In this document: piece after piece, positions 1 through 6,509 of the stretch
Position numbering within the stretch: position 1 is the stretch's first letter
How the letters are laid out: each line of letters starts with the position of its first letter
Source: Candidatus Dadabacteria bacterium
Lineage (GTDB): Bacteria > Desulfobacterota_D > UBA1144 > Nemesobacterales > UBA2774
Length of the DNA: 8,043 nt
Assembly: GCA_020027805.1 (NCBI GenBank)
Contig: JAHKKQ010000096.1
Coordinates: 1-8,043 of the forward strand
Direction of reading: 5' to 3'
Program-made: the position numbers and the translations under genes
The notes under the pieces: model-generated
Database searches by the model: none
What the model was told of the DNA's origin: nothing
What the model saw: only the letters and a program-made list of their open reading frames with translations

Positions 1-275
1 TTTTTCGATATGGTCCTCAGTATCCTGTACCTGTTCCCTTCGGATTCGAACTCCAGCTCGACGTGCGATTCGGAAGCCCCTCTTTTTATTACCTCTTCCT
101 TGTTCTTGACCCTGCACTTGCCCCATAGCGCCCATGTGAGGGCGTCTATCAGCGCCGATTTACCGTGCCCGTTCCTTCCCGAAAGACAGGCGATGCTGAA
201 GTCCCTGAAATCGAGGGTGGAGGTATTTTCTCCGTAGCTCAAAAAGTTTCTAACACTCAGCGTAAGCGGGACCAT
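1..275 (-). CDS. SbcC/Rad50-like SMC-family ATPase, N-terminal fragment
   Basis: This is the first 91 codons of a gene that leaves the window at the left edge. I read it from the ATG at 275-273 on the minus strand. It opens with a short beta strand and an FLSYGE segment (residues 11-16), followed by a Walker A P-loop GRNGHGKS (33-40) and then ALIDALTWALWG. This arrangement is typical of the N-terminal ATPase half of SbcC/Rad50 proteins, which pair with the SbcD/Mre11 nuclease to process DNA ends and hairpins. The coiled coil, zinc hook, signature motif and Walker B would lie outside the window, so membership of SbcC proper rather than another Rad50-like SMC ATPase is an inference. sbcD is not visible here; it might lie beyond the left edge. 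The gene diverges from the prenyl synthase gene, and its start lies next to a palindrome-rich region. No strong Shine-Dalgarno sequence precedes the ATG. Confidence 0.85.
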   Translation of the reverse strand, partial: MVPLTLSVRNFLSYGENTSTLDFRDFSIACLSGRNGHGKSALIDALTWALWGKCRVKNKEEVIKRGASESHVELEFESEGNRYRILRTISK

Positions 276-318
276 CGGTTAATACCGACCCTCGGATAAC
301 ATGTTAGTTAATATAACA
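276..318 (-). promoter_or_regulatory. Candidate extended -10 promoter and palindromes before the SbcC-like gene
   Basis: On the minus strand TGTTATATT (318-310) is an extended -10 element, TGn followed by TATATT, with no good -35 at the usual distance. It would start transcription near 303, about 28 nt before the ATG. Around it are a perfect palindrome TAACATGTTA (297-306) and the inverted repeat GTTA-ATA-TAAC (307-317), so four TAAC/GTTA tetramers sit over the -10 and start site. The predicted leader also has two mutually exclusive small stems: CGGT/ACCG (276-287) and CCGA/TCGG (285-295). Operator function is inferred from position and symmetry only. Confidence 0.4.
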
Positions 319-349
319 TTTACTCAAAATATCACATCTTTTAGGCTCT

Positions 350-378
350 TTGACTTATATTAACTGTTCAGATAACTT
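350..378 (+). promoter_or_regulatory. Candidate sigma-70-type promoter of the prenyl synthase gene
   Basis: TTGACT (350-355) matches the -35 consensus at five of six positions. With a 17-bp spacer it is followed by TAACTT (373-378), a mediocre -10 matching three of six positions including the first T, the A and the last T. Transcription would begin around 385, only a couple of bases before the ATG at 387. This would give an almost leaderless mRNA, in keeping with the absence of a Shine-Dalgarno sequence there. Confidence 0.4.
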
Positions 379-386
379 AAACTGCG

Positions 387-1370
387 ATGGAATTTTCCGA
401 TATCCTTTCCATTATAAATCCGGAGCTTGAAGAGGTCGAAAGGGAGCTTGAGGCCAATATCAAATCCCCCGTTCCTCTCGTTTACGAGATTTCCAAGTAC
501 CTGCTGGGGAGCGGCGGAAAGAGGTTGCGTCCTTCTGTTCTTCTCCTTTCGAGCGGGGCCTGCGGTCTTATGGACGGGAAAGAGAGGATATATTCCGCCG
601 CCGCGCTCGAGTTCATTCATACGGCCACGCTGCTGCACGACGACGTGGTGGACGAGGCAAAGCTCAGGCGCGGGAAAACCGCCTCGAACGTGGTCTGGGG
701 CAATAAAGCGACGGTGCTCGTGGGCGACTTTATGCTCGCCAAGGCCCTGGGCTTAATACAGTCCTGCGGCAATCTCGAGCTTATCAAGGCCGTTACCGAC
801 GCCGCCGCGAAGCTCGCCGAGGGGCAGGTGCTCGAGGTCATGAGCGCCAGTAGCATGCTGGAGGTCTCCGAGGAAGTGTGTTTCGGAATTATAGAAAACA
901 AGACCGCATCGCTCATAGAAAGCTGCGGGAGCGTGGGAGCCATACTCGCCGGCGCCGATGAAGCTGTAAAGCGCTCTGTCGGGCAGTACGGGTTCAACAT
1001 AGGGGTGGCCTTCCAGCTCGTGGACGATGCGCTCGATTACTCGTCTTCCGAGAAGGAGTTCGGGAAAGGGGTCGGCCAGGACCTGATCGAGGGCAAGATG
1101 ACCCTCCCGCTGTTTTATTCGATCGACCGGGCTTCGGGTGAGGAGAGAACGAAGGTAAAAGATATTCTTCTCGGGAGGGACGGTATTAACGAAGGCGACC
1201 TCGGCTTTGTAAGGGATCTCGTCGAAAAGTATGAAGGCGTCGAAAAAACCAAAGTAGTGGCGAAGAGATTCATACACAAAGCCAGGAGCGCGATCTCGTC
1301 CCTGCCCGGGAGCGCCTGCAAGGAGTCTCTCGGCATGCTTGCCGATTATGTGGCGGAAAGGAAAAACTGA
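387..1370 (+). CDS. ispB: Long-chain polyprenyl diphosphate synthase (IspB-like)
   Basis: A trans-isoprenyl diphosphate synthase of 327 residues that condenses isopentenyl diphosphate onto an allylic diphosphate to build a long all-trans chain, usually the side chain of ubiquinone or menaquinone. Visible signatures in order are GGKRLRP (43-49, diphosphate binding), the first Asp-rich motif DDVVD (85-89) followed by LRRGK, GDFMLAKA (113-120), the EGQ motif (145-147), and the second Asp-rich region FQLVDDALD (209-217) with GKGVGQDLIEGKMTLPL downstream. The residue five positions before the first Asp motif is a small Ala (80), as in E. coli IspB, which in this family goes with long products rather than C15 or C20; the exact chain length cannot be read. 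The start is well fixed because an in-frame TAA lies at 378-380 and 387 is the first ATG after it. There is no clear ribosome binding site. The gene ends 17 bp from the convergent rimI. The symbol is by family resemblance; heptaprenyl, octaprenyl or decaprenyl specificity is open. Confidence 0.93.
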   Translation: MEFSDILSIINPELEEVERELEANIKSPVPLVYEISKYLLGSGGKRLRPSVLLLSSGACGLMDGKERIYSAAALEFIHTATLLHDDVVDEAKLRRGKTASNVVWGNKATVLVGDFMLAKALGLIQSCGNLELIKAVTDAAAKLAEGQVLEVMSASSMLEVSEEVCFGIIENKTASLIESCGSVGAILAGADEAVKRSVGQYGFNIGVAFQLVDDALDYSSSEKEFGKGVGQDLIEGKMTLPLFYSIDRASGEERTKVKDILLGRDGINEGDLGFVRDLVEKYEGVEKTKVVAKRFIHKARSAISSLPGSACKESLGMLADYVAERKN

Positions 1371-1387
1371 GAAGCCCCGGGCATTCT

Positions 1388-1849
1388 CTATTCGGGCTTG
1401 ATTTCAAACATCATAACGTAAGCGTCTTCCCCGGTGTCGGAATAATATTTCCTTCTCGTATGGATAGTTTTAAAACCCATTTTCTCGTAGAGGCTCCTGG
1501 CCCTGGTATTCGAAATCCTGACTTCGAGTATCGCGTATTTCAGGCCGCTCCGGGCGGAGTGCCCGATGCAGTCCCTGAGGAGTCTCTCGCCGAGACCCAT
1601 GTTCCTGAAGTCCGGGTGCACAGCTATATTGAGGACATGGACTTCGTCGTATATCGTCCAGGTCACGATATATCCGACCACCATTCCCCCGAACCTGATA
1701 ACCCTGTTATAAGACCTCTCTGATTTTAATTCGCGCTCGAAGACCCGTCTCGGCCATGGAGTGGGGAAGCTTACGTTCTCTATCGAAACGATACCGTCCA
1801 GGTCCTCGGGGGTTATCCTGTCGATCTCGAATTTAGGCGCGTTTTCCAT
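1388..1849 (-). CDS. rimI: RimI-type GNAT N-acetyltransferase
   Basis: A single-domain GNAT acetyltransferase of 153 residues, the usual length for RimI, which transfers acetyl from acetyl-CoA to the N-terminal alpha-amine of ribosomal protein S18 (and in some bacteria other proteins) in the cytoplasm. The acetyl-CoA pyrophosphate loop RNMGLG (82-87) follows the strand HVLNIAVHPD. The LEVRISN segment carries Glu109 and the LYEKMGF segment carries Tyr121, matching the catalytic Glu103 and Tyr115 of E. coli RimI in spacing. Near the C-terminus, RRKYYSD and EDAYVMMF are the family's hallmark ending. It reads on the same strand as the mutase genes but 242 bp beyond them, so it probably has its own transcript start. 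It is not next to tsaB or tsaD, its frequent partners. The only purine-rich sequence before the ATG is a poor A-rich stretch. Target protein is unproven; RimI-like enzymes often have broader specificity. Confidence 0.9.
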   Translation of the reverse strand: MENAPKFEIDRITPEDLDGIVSIENVSFPTPWPRRVFERELKSERSYNRVIRFGGMVVGYIVTWTIYDEVHVLNIAVHPDFRNMGLGERLLRDCIGHSARSGLKYAILEVRISNTRARSLYEKMGFKTIHTRRKYYSDTGEDAYVMMFEIKPE

Positions 1850-2091
1850 ATTATTATTTTTTCAGGTTAGTGATAATATGTCCACAGCATGTTTTAATTT
1901 CATAGTCATTCCCCGAATTATATACTCGGCAACTCCCTGGCTTTGGAGAAAGGGTTCATTCTTCCTTCGGCTGCCTCTTTCTCTATACCCCGATAATTTC
2001 CCTGACACTTTCATTATTTTAGAACCGCTCTTTTATCTCTCCGGGAGCGGGTTTATTCTTGCGAGACAATTTTCATAACCCGTGAGCGGGG
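1850..2091. other. Non-coding spacer between mutB and rimI with small hairpins
   Basis: I see no convincing gene in this 242-bp stretch. Read in the minus direction from mutB, there is a 6-bp stem GTCAGG/CCTGAC (2109-2091, 7-nt loop) that includes the mutB stop codon, then CCCG/CGGG (2090-2079), then CCGCTC/GAGCGG (2050-2025, 14-nt loop). The heptamer CCCGCTC occurs twice, at 2090-2084 and 2051-2045. None of the stems is followed by a good U-run, so an intrinsic terminator is only possible. Closer to rimI, a TATAAT occurs on the minus strand (near 1921) without a recognisable -35 at the right distance. No riboswitch class is recognisable. Confidence 0.5.
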
Positions 2092-4239
2092 TCAGGCTTT
2101 ATTCCTGACGTTGCCGATTAGTATTTTGAGTATTTCCTGTGCCGCTTTTGAAATGACGGTGCCCGGCCCGAAAACGGCCGTGACGCCTGCTTTGTAGAGA
2201 AATTCGTAATCCTGTTTGGGTATGACTCCACCAATTACCACCATTATATCTCCCCGCCCCATATCCTTTAACTCCTTTATCAGCTCCGGGACGAGTGTCT
2301 TATGACCCGCTGCGAGGCTCGATATGCCTACGATATGTACGTCGTTTTCGACGGCCTGGCGCGCCGCTTCCAGGGGTGTTTGGAACAGCGCTCCGATATC
2401 GACGTCGAATCCCATATCGGCGAAGCTCGTGGCGATGATCTTGGCGCCCCTGTCGTGGCCGTCCTGCCCCATCTTCGCGACCATTATCCTGGGCCTCCTG
2501 CCTTCGAGCCCGGCGAACTCGTCCGCAAGCTCCCTCGCCTTCCTGAACCCCGTGTCTTCCGACATCTCTCCCGAATATACCCCCGAAATAGTACGGATCA
2601 CGGCCTTATACCGTCCGAACACCTTCTCGCACGCGTGCGATATCTCGCCCAGGGTCGCGCGTTTGCGTGCCGCTTCCACGCTGAGCTCGAGCAGGTTCCC
2701 CTCGCCCGTCTCGGCGCATTTCGTAAGCGCGTCTAAAGCCGCCCCGACGGCGTCGTTGTTTCTCGCCTTCTTCAGTTTCCTCAGGCGCTCTATCTGTGCC
2801 GACCTCACGGCAGTGTTGTCGACCTCGAGTATGTCGATCCCCGCGTCTTCGTCCGTAATGTATTTATTGACGCCGACTATCGTGTCCTGGCCCGAGTCTA
2901 TCCTCGCCTGCTTCCTGGCGGCGGCCTCTTCAATCCTCATCTTGGGCAGGCCGGTCTCGATGGCTTTCGCCATCCCGCCCAGCTTCTCCACTTCCTCTAT
3001 GAGCGCCCAGGAGCGGCGAGCGATCCTGTCCGTAAGGTATTCAACATAATAAGAGCCGGCCCAGGGGTCAATAGACTTGCATATATTCGTTTCCTGCTCC
3101 AGGTAAATCTGCGTGTTCCTCGCTATGCGCGCTGAAAAATCGGTCGGGAGCGCTATAGCCTCGTCGAGCGCGTTCGTATGGAGCGACTGCGTACCGCCGA
3201 GGACGGCGGCCAGGGCCTCGACGCATGTCCTCACCGCGTTGTTAAACGGGTCCTGCTCGGTCAGGCTCCAGCCGGAAGTCTGGCAGTGCGTCCTGAGCGC
3301 CATCGATTTCGGGTTCCCGGGGTTGAACCTTTTGATTAACTTGGCCCAGATCATCCTCGCCGCCCGCATCTTTGCTATCTCCATAAAGTGGTTCATTCCG
3401 ATGCCCCAGAAGAACGAGATCCTCGGGGCGAAGTCGTCGATGTCGAGGCCGGCGTTTATCCCCGTCCTCACGTATTCGAGCCCATCGGCGAGCGTGTACG
3501 CGAGCTCTATGTCCGAGGATGCCCCTGCCTCTTCCATGTGATATCCGCTCACGCTTATCGAATTGAATTTCGGCATGTGTCCGGCAGTGTATTTAAATAT
3601 GTCGGCGACGATCCTCATCGAGGGGTCGGGCGGGTAGATGTAGGTGTTCCTGACCATGAACTCTTTCAGGATATCGTTCTGAATGGTGCCGCTCAGATTC
3701 TCCGGGCCCACGCCCTGCTCCTCGGCCGTTACAATATAAAACGCCATTACGGGGAGCACGGCGCCGTTCATCGTCATCGAAACCGATATCTCGTCGAGGG
3801 GTATATCGTTGAAGAGTATCTTCATGTCGAGGACGGAATCTATCGCGACCCCCGCTTTTCCGACGTCTCCCATGACCCTCTCGTGGTCGGAGTCGTAACC
3901 CCTGTGAGTGGGGAGGTCGAAGGCCACGGAGAGCCCTTTCTGTCCCGCCGCCAGGTTCCGCCTGTAAAATGCGTTCGATTCCTCCGCCGTCGAGAACCCC
4001 GCGTACTGGCGTATCGTCCAGGGGCGCGTCAGGTACATCGACGGATAGGGGCCGCGTAGGTAAGGGGGCAGGCCCGCCGCGTAGCGGAGGTGCTCCATGC
4101 CGAGGAGTTCCTCTTTGGTGCAGGATGGACGGACCAAAATATCTTCGGGGGTCATCCATTCCGAATCGGCGGAGAGCGTCCCGGCTCCGGATTTAACCCT
4201 TTTTTTTCTATAGTCGAGCTTCGAAAAATCAGGCCTCAA
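2092..4239 (-). CDS. mutB: Methylmalonyl-CoA mutase, large (catalytic) subunit
   Basis: This 715-residue protein is the catalytic subunit of the adenosylcobalamin-dependent mutase that interconverts (R)-methylmalonyl-CoA and succinyl-CoA. Residues about 40-560 form the substrate-binding TIM barrel, with RPWTIRQYAGFSTAEESN (72-89), AFDLPTHRGYDSDH (106-119) and NDILKEFMVRNTYIYPP (188-204). Residues about 584-715 form the B12 domain, with the base-off motif DGHDRG (593-598, His595 the cobalt ligand) and the nucleotide-tail glycines in VIGGVIP (669-675). By spacing to the Propionibacterium enzyme, Tyr79, Arg197, His234 and Lys589 match Tyr89, Arg207, His244 and Lys604. Tyr plus Arg at the first two sites points to methylmalonyl-CoA, since isobutyryl-CoA mutases have Phe and Gln there. 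The start is a TTG, one base after the mutA stop and behind a strong Shine-Dalgarno sequence; the next ATG, at residue 29, lacks that context. MutA and MutB would form the heterodimer. No epimerase, MeaB chaperone or carboxylase gene is in view. Confidence 0.97.
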   Translation of the reverse strand: MRPDFSKLDYRKKRVKSGAGTLSADSEWMTPEDILVRPSCTKEELLGMEHLRYAAGLPPYLRGPYPSMYLTRPWTIRQYAGFSTAEESNAFYRRNLAAGQKGLSVAFDLPTHRGYDSDHERVMGDVGKAGVAIDSVLDMKILFNDIPLDEISVSMTMNGAVLPVMAFYIVTAEEQGVGPENLSGTIQNDILKEFMVRNTYIYPPDPSMRIVADIFKYTAGHMPKFNSISVSGYHMEEAGASSDIELAYTLADGLEYVRTGINAGLDIDDFAPRISFFWGIGMNHFMEIAKMRAARMIWAKLIKRFNPGNPKSMALRTHCQTSGWSLTEQDPFNNAVRTCVEALAAVLGGTQSLHTNALDEAIALPTDFSARIARNTQIYLEQETNICKSIDPWAGSYYVEYLTDRIARRSWALIEEVEKLGGMAKAIETGLPKMRIEEAAARKQARIDSGQDTIVGVNKYITDEDAGIDILEVDNTAVRSAQIERLRKLKKARNNDAVGAALDALTKCAETGEGNLLELSVEAARKRATLGEISHACEKVFGRYKAVIRTISGVYSGEMSEDTGFRKARELADEFAGLEGRRPRIMVAKMGQDGHDRGAKIIATSFADMGFDVDIGALFQTPLEAARQAVENDVHIVGISSLAAGHKTLVPELIKELKDMGRGDIMVVIGGVIPKQDYEFLYKAGVTAVFGPGTVISKAAQEILKILIGNVRNKA

Positions 4240-4240
4240 T

Positions 4241-6301
4241 TCAGTCTTCCTCTCCCTGCTGCCTTATGCCCGACAGCTCCTGATACTTTCTCAGAATCCG
4301 GAGCGCGTTCGAGCGGGCGTGTATGAAGTCGTCGATTCCTGATGCCTTCAAGGCTTCGATATGTTCCCCGGGGTTCCCGGCAATCAATATGCGTATGTCG
4401 GGGTCTTTATCTCTCAGCATTCCGCAGATCCCGGGCGCGAGCTCCGGGTACTCCCTGTCCGAGCTGCAGATGACAACGATCTTCGTCCCGCTTTTGAGCG
4501 CTGCCTTCACTCCGTCCCGGGCTGAGTCGAAGCCGGTATTGTCCGATATCCTGAATCCCGCGCACCCGAAGAAATTCGCCGCGAACGCGGCCCTCGCGTT
4601 CCGCATCGATGGATTCCCGACCGGCAGTAAAAAGACGGCGGGGGTTACGCCGTTTTCCTTTCTGTATTTCAGAGCCGCTAACCGCAGCTCTTCAAAGGGC
4701 TCCGCTCCCCTGTAAGGGCGGAGGAGTGCTATTACGAACTCCGGCTTCGCCGGCTTATCGGGCAAAATGTCTCCGAGGAGGGACTTCTTCCCGGCCATGC
4801 AGCTTATGAGTTCTTCCATTGTAGCCCCGGAACCCGCGTTCCCGCGCATCTCTTTCTCTCCCGATCTCCGGAGCGGCTTTTCTGAAACCCCCATGTCTAT
4901 TCTCTTCGGACCCTTTTCGTCCGGGTTCGGGTACTGGTTGGTGCCGAGCAGTATCGCTCTTCCGGACGCGATGTCGCTATCCCTTTCGTTTCTCGTCTTC
5001 TGTATCTCGTCCTGTACGAAGCCGGTCTTGAGCGCTTCCGCCAATCCGCCCATACCTTCTACTGCCTTGAACAGCTCCCATGCCGAATCCGCAAGCGAGT
5101 CGGTGAGCCTCTCGATATAATAGGAGCCCCCCGACGGATCGATTACACGGTCGAGGTATGATTCATGTTTGAGTATGAGCTGTGTATTCCTTGCCATCCT
5201 GAGGGAAAATACATCCGACCTCTTGTAACTGGAGTCGAATGGCAGCACGTTCAATGACTCGCTCCCTCCTATCGCCGCGGCCATGGCCTCGACAGTGCCC
5301 CTCAGCATATTGACGTACGGGTCGAATACTGTCTTATTCCACGAGGAAGTCCTCGTATCAATCCTAATTTTTTTCGAGGACTCGTTTCGGGCCCCGTACT
5401 CCTCGACAACGTACGCCCACAAGAGTCTCGCGGCGCGGAGCTTCGCGATCTCCATGAAATAGCTGGAGCCTATGGAGAAAGAGAATCTCATGTGAGGGGC
5501 AATCCGGTCAGCCGTCAGATCCATTTTAGTCAGGCGGTCCATGTATTCGACCCCCGACGCCAATGTGAAGGCGAGCTCCTGCGTGGCCGAAGCGCCCGAA
5601 TCGTGGAAGTGATGCCCGGATACATTGAGCGCTCCGTAGGAAGGCATATTCACGTTCAAATACGAGATCATCGATCCGATTTCTTCGAACGCTCGGCGCT
5701 CGCCTGCCGGGAACGAACCCCAGGTCGCAAGTGATTTCAACGGGTCTGCGTCTACCGAGCCGCTTAGTTTCTTCTTGTCTATGCCCCTTCTCCCGGCTTC
5801 AAGAATTAACAGCGACAATATTCCGGATGCCCCGAGACCGCACCTGAAATGGACCGGCACGTCTTCGAGGGGGATGTCTTTCAATAATAGGGTCATATCC
5901 CGGGCGCTCTGTATGGGGATGCCCGATATAGAGCCGGGCCCCGCCTCGCAAAGGAACGTGAGGGACTCAGCCCCCATTCCCAGACTATTGAGAGCGAGCC
6001 TGTTCGCCTCTTTTATGCTTCCCGAGGTTATATGTTCATTGATCTTCCAATCGTTGCTCTTTGTCTCATTGCCCCTCGCGTACGGGAATTCGCCCGGAGT
6101 CTGCTCGGTTAAGTATCCGATCCCGTTCAAGTCGCCTTCCGTATAGAAAGGGCTGACCGTGAAGCCCTCGTACGGCTTCCAGTCGAGCTTCTCTATATCC
6201 CCGCCGTTCAGGTCTTTAACGATCTCGGCTTTCCACTCGGCGGCCGTCACCTCAGGAAACTCTTCAAATAAATTTTCAGTGAGCTTTATTCTATCTTTCA
6301 T
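4241..6301 (-). CDS. mutA: Methylmalonyl-CoA mutase, small (non-catalytic) subunit
   Basis: This 686-residue protein is a paralogue of MutB and partners it in the heterodimeric mutase. The N-terminus (LFEEFPEVTAAEW, 11-23, then about 30 residues to VSPFYTEGD) is typical of MutA. The barrel is recognisable from NVSGHHFHDSGAS (227-239), FSIGSSYFMEIAKLRAARLLW (275-295), SSWNKTVFDPYVN (319-331) and DPSGGSYYIERLTD (388-401). The active-site segments have decayed: FPYARG (72-77) stands where MutB has the TIRQYAG segment, and VDADPLKS (183-190) stands where MutB has NDILKEF and the substrate Arg. In the B12-like domain (about 553-680) the cobalamin motif DxHxxG is missing and the family's FFGCAGF (577-583) follows. 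The subunit should therefore not bind B12 or catalyse; its known role is structural. It is first in the mutA-mutB operon, one base ahead of the mutB start, so co-translation is likely. It has no clear ribosome binding site; a purine run AAAGG lies too far upstream. Confidence 0.95.
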   Translation of the reverse strand: MKDRIKLTENLFEEFPEVTAAEWKAEIVKDLNGGDIEKLDWKPYEGFTVSPFYTEGDLNGIGYLTEQTPGEFPYARGNETKSNDWKINEHITSGSIKEANRLALNSLGMGAESLTFLCEAGPGSISGIPIQSARDMTLLLKDIPLEDVPVHFRCGLGASGILSLLILEAGRRGIDKKKLSGSVDADPLKSLATWGSFPAGERRAFEEIGSMISYLNVNMPSYGALNVSGHHFHDSGASATQELAFTLASGVEYMDRLTKMDLTADRIAPHMRFSFSIGSSYFMEIAKLRAARLLWAYVVEEYGARNESSKKIRIDTRTSSWNKTVFDPYVNMLRGTVEAMAAAIGGSESLNVLPFDSSYKRSDVFSLRMARNTQLILKHESYLDRVIDPSGGSYYIERLTDSLADSAWELFKAVEGMGGLAEALKTGFVQDEIQKTRNERDSDIASGRAILLGTNQYPNPDEKGPKRIDMGVSEKPLRRSGEKEMRGNAGSGATMEELISCMAGKKSLLGDILPDKPAKPEFVIALLRPYRGAEPFEELRLAALKYRKENGVTPAVFLLPVGNPSMRNARAAFAANFFGCAGFRISDNTGFDSARDGVKAALKSGTKIVVICSSDREYPELAPGICGMLRDKDPDIRILIAGNPGEHIEALKASGIDDFIHARSNALRILRKYQELSGIRQQGEED
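4246..4256 (-). promoter_or_regulatory. Ribosome binding site deciding the TTG start of mutB
   Basis: On the minus strand GGGAGAGGAAG (4256-4246) lies inside the last codons of mutA. It ends six bases before the TTG at 4239-4237. It is among the strongest Shine-Dalgarno matches in the window, and it supports TTG as the mutB start as well as reinitiation by ribosomes finishing mutA. Confidence 0.75.
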
Positions 6302-6365
6302 ATGGCGGATTCGGGGCCTTTATCCCTGACCTTATTTTCCCGGCAGCTCTGACTACAACCTAATA

Positions 6366-6393
6366 ATAATAAATAAAACTCGATTCTATGCAA
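6366..6393 (-). promoter_or_regulatory. Candidate promoter of mutA-mutB
   Basis: On the minus strand TTGCAT (6393-6388) and TATTAT (6371-6366) are separated by 16 bp. The -10 matches the consensus at five of six positions and the -35 at the first three. The -10 lies in a TAA-repeat AT-rich tract (6361-6378). Predicted transcription start is near 6359, giving a leader of about 58 nt. This is too short for a cobalamin riboswitch, and none of its conserved boxes is apparent. Confidence 0.4.
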
Positions 6394-6464
6394 ATGAGCG
6401 TGTTTACAGCATTTCGGGTAAAAAATTTCGTTCGGCAAGGCCTGTCTGACAATCGTCGATCCGG

Positions 6465-6493
6465 TTTCAGGGATTTCCTTATTCCGATATACT
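6465..6493 (+). promoter_or_regulatory. Weak candidate promoter of queC-queE
   Basis: TATACT (6488-6493) is a good -10. At 17 bp upstream lies TTTCAG (6465-6470), a poor -35. Transcription would start near 6500, about 10 nt before the queC ATG. No preQ1 riboswitch fold is recognisable between 6302 and 6509. The rest of this 208-bp divergent region shows nothing beyond AT-rich promoter sequence. Confidence 0.3.
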
Positions 6494-6509
6494 ATATAAA
6501 ATTTACAAG

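Noticed and set aside
753..1277. A 174-codon minus-strand frame opposite the prenyl synthase gene.
   Set aside because: It is antisense to conserved ispB motifs and has no domain features or ribosome binding site. The frame at 617-1000 is similar.
1371..1387. A bidirectional terminator between the convergent prenyl synthase and rimI genes.
   Set aside because: The 17-bp gap has only a short GCCC/GGGC palindrome with no loop room and no T-run on either strand.
1862..1909. A possible 13-15-codon leader peptide on the minus strand just before rimI, with GGGGA ahead of it.
   Set aside because: A short frame of this size is expected by chance. The peptide has no run of one amino acid and no attenuator hairpin pair, so nothing supports it.
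1761..2078. A plus-strand frame of 105 codons spanning the rimI start and the spacer.
   Set aside because: It begins antisense to rimI and has no ribosome binding site. Its hydrophobic composition reflects AT-rich spacer sequence rather than a membrane protein.
2324..3049. A long open frame (241 codons) on the plus strand opposite mutB.
   Set aside because: Its translation is Ser/Ala/Pro-rich and has no recognisable domain. It lies wholly antisense to strongly conserved mutB sequence, so it is a by-product of codon bias. The same holds for the plus-strand frames at 2302-2736, 3113-3541 and 3388-4059.
6361..6378. A TAA trinucleotide repeat as a possible phase-variable tract.
   Set aside because: It has only about four imperfect units in AT-rich promoter sequence, too short to suggest slippage-based switching.
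6302..6509. A cobalamin or preQ1 riboswitch in the divergent region.
   Set aside because: The candidate mutA leader is about 58 nt and the queC leader about 10 nt. No B12-box-like or preQ1-like conserved segments could be recognised by eye.
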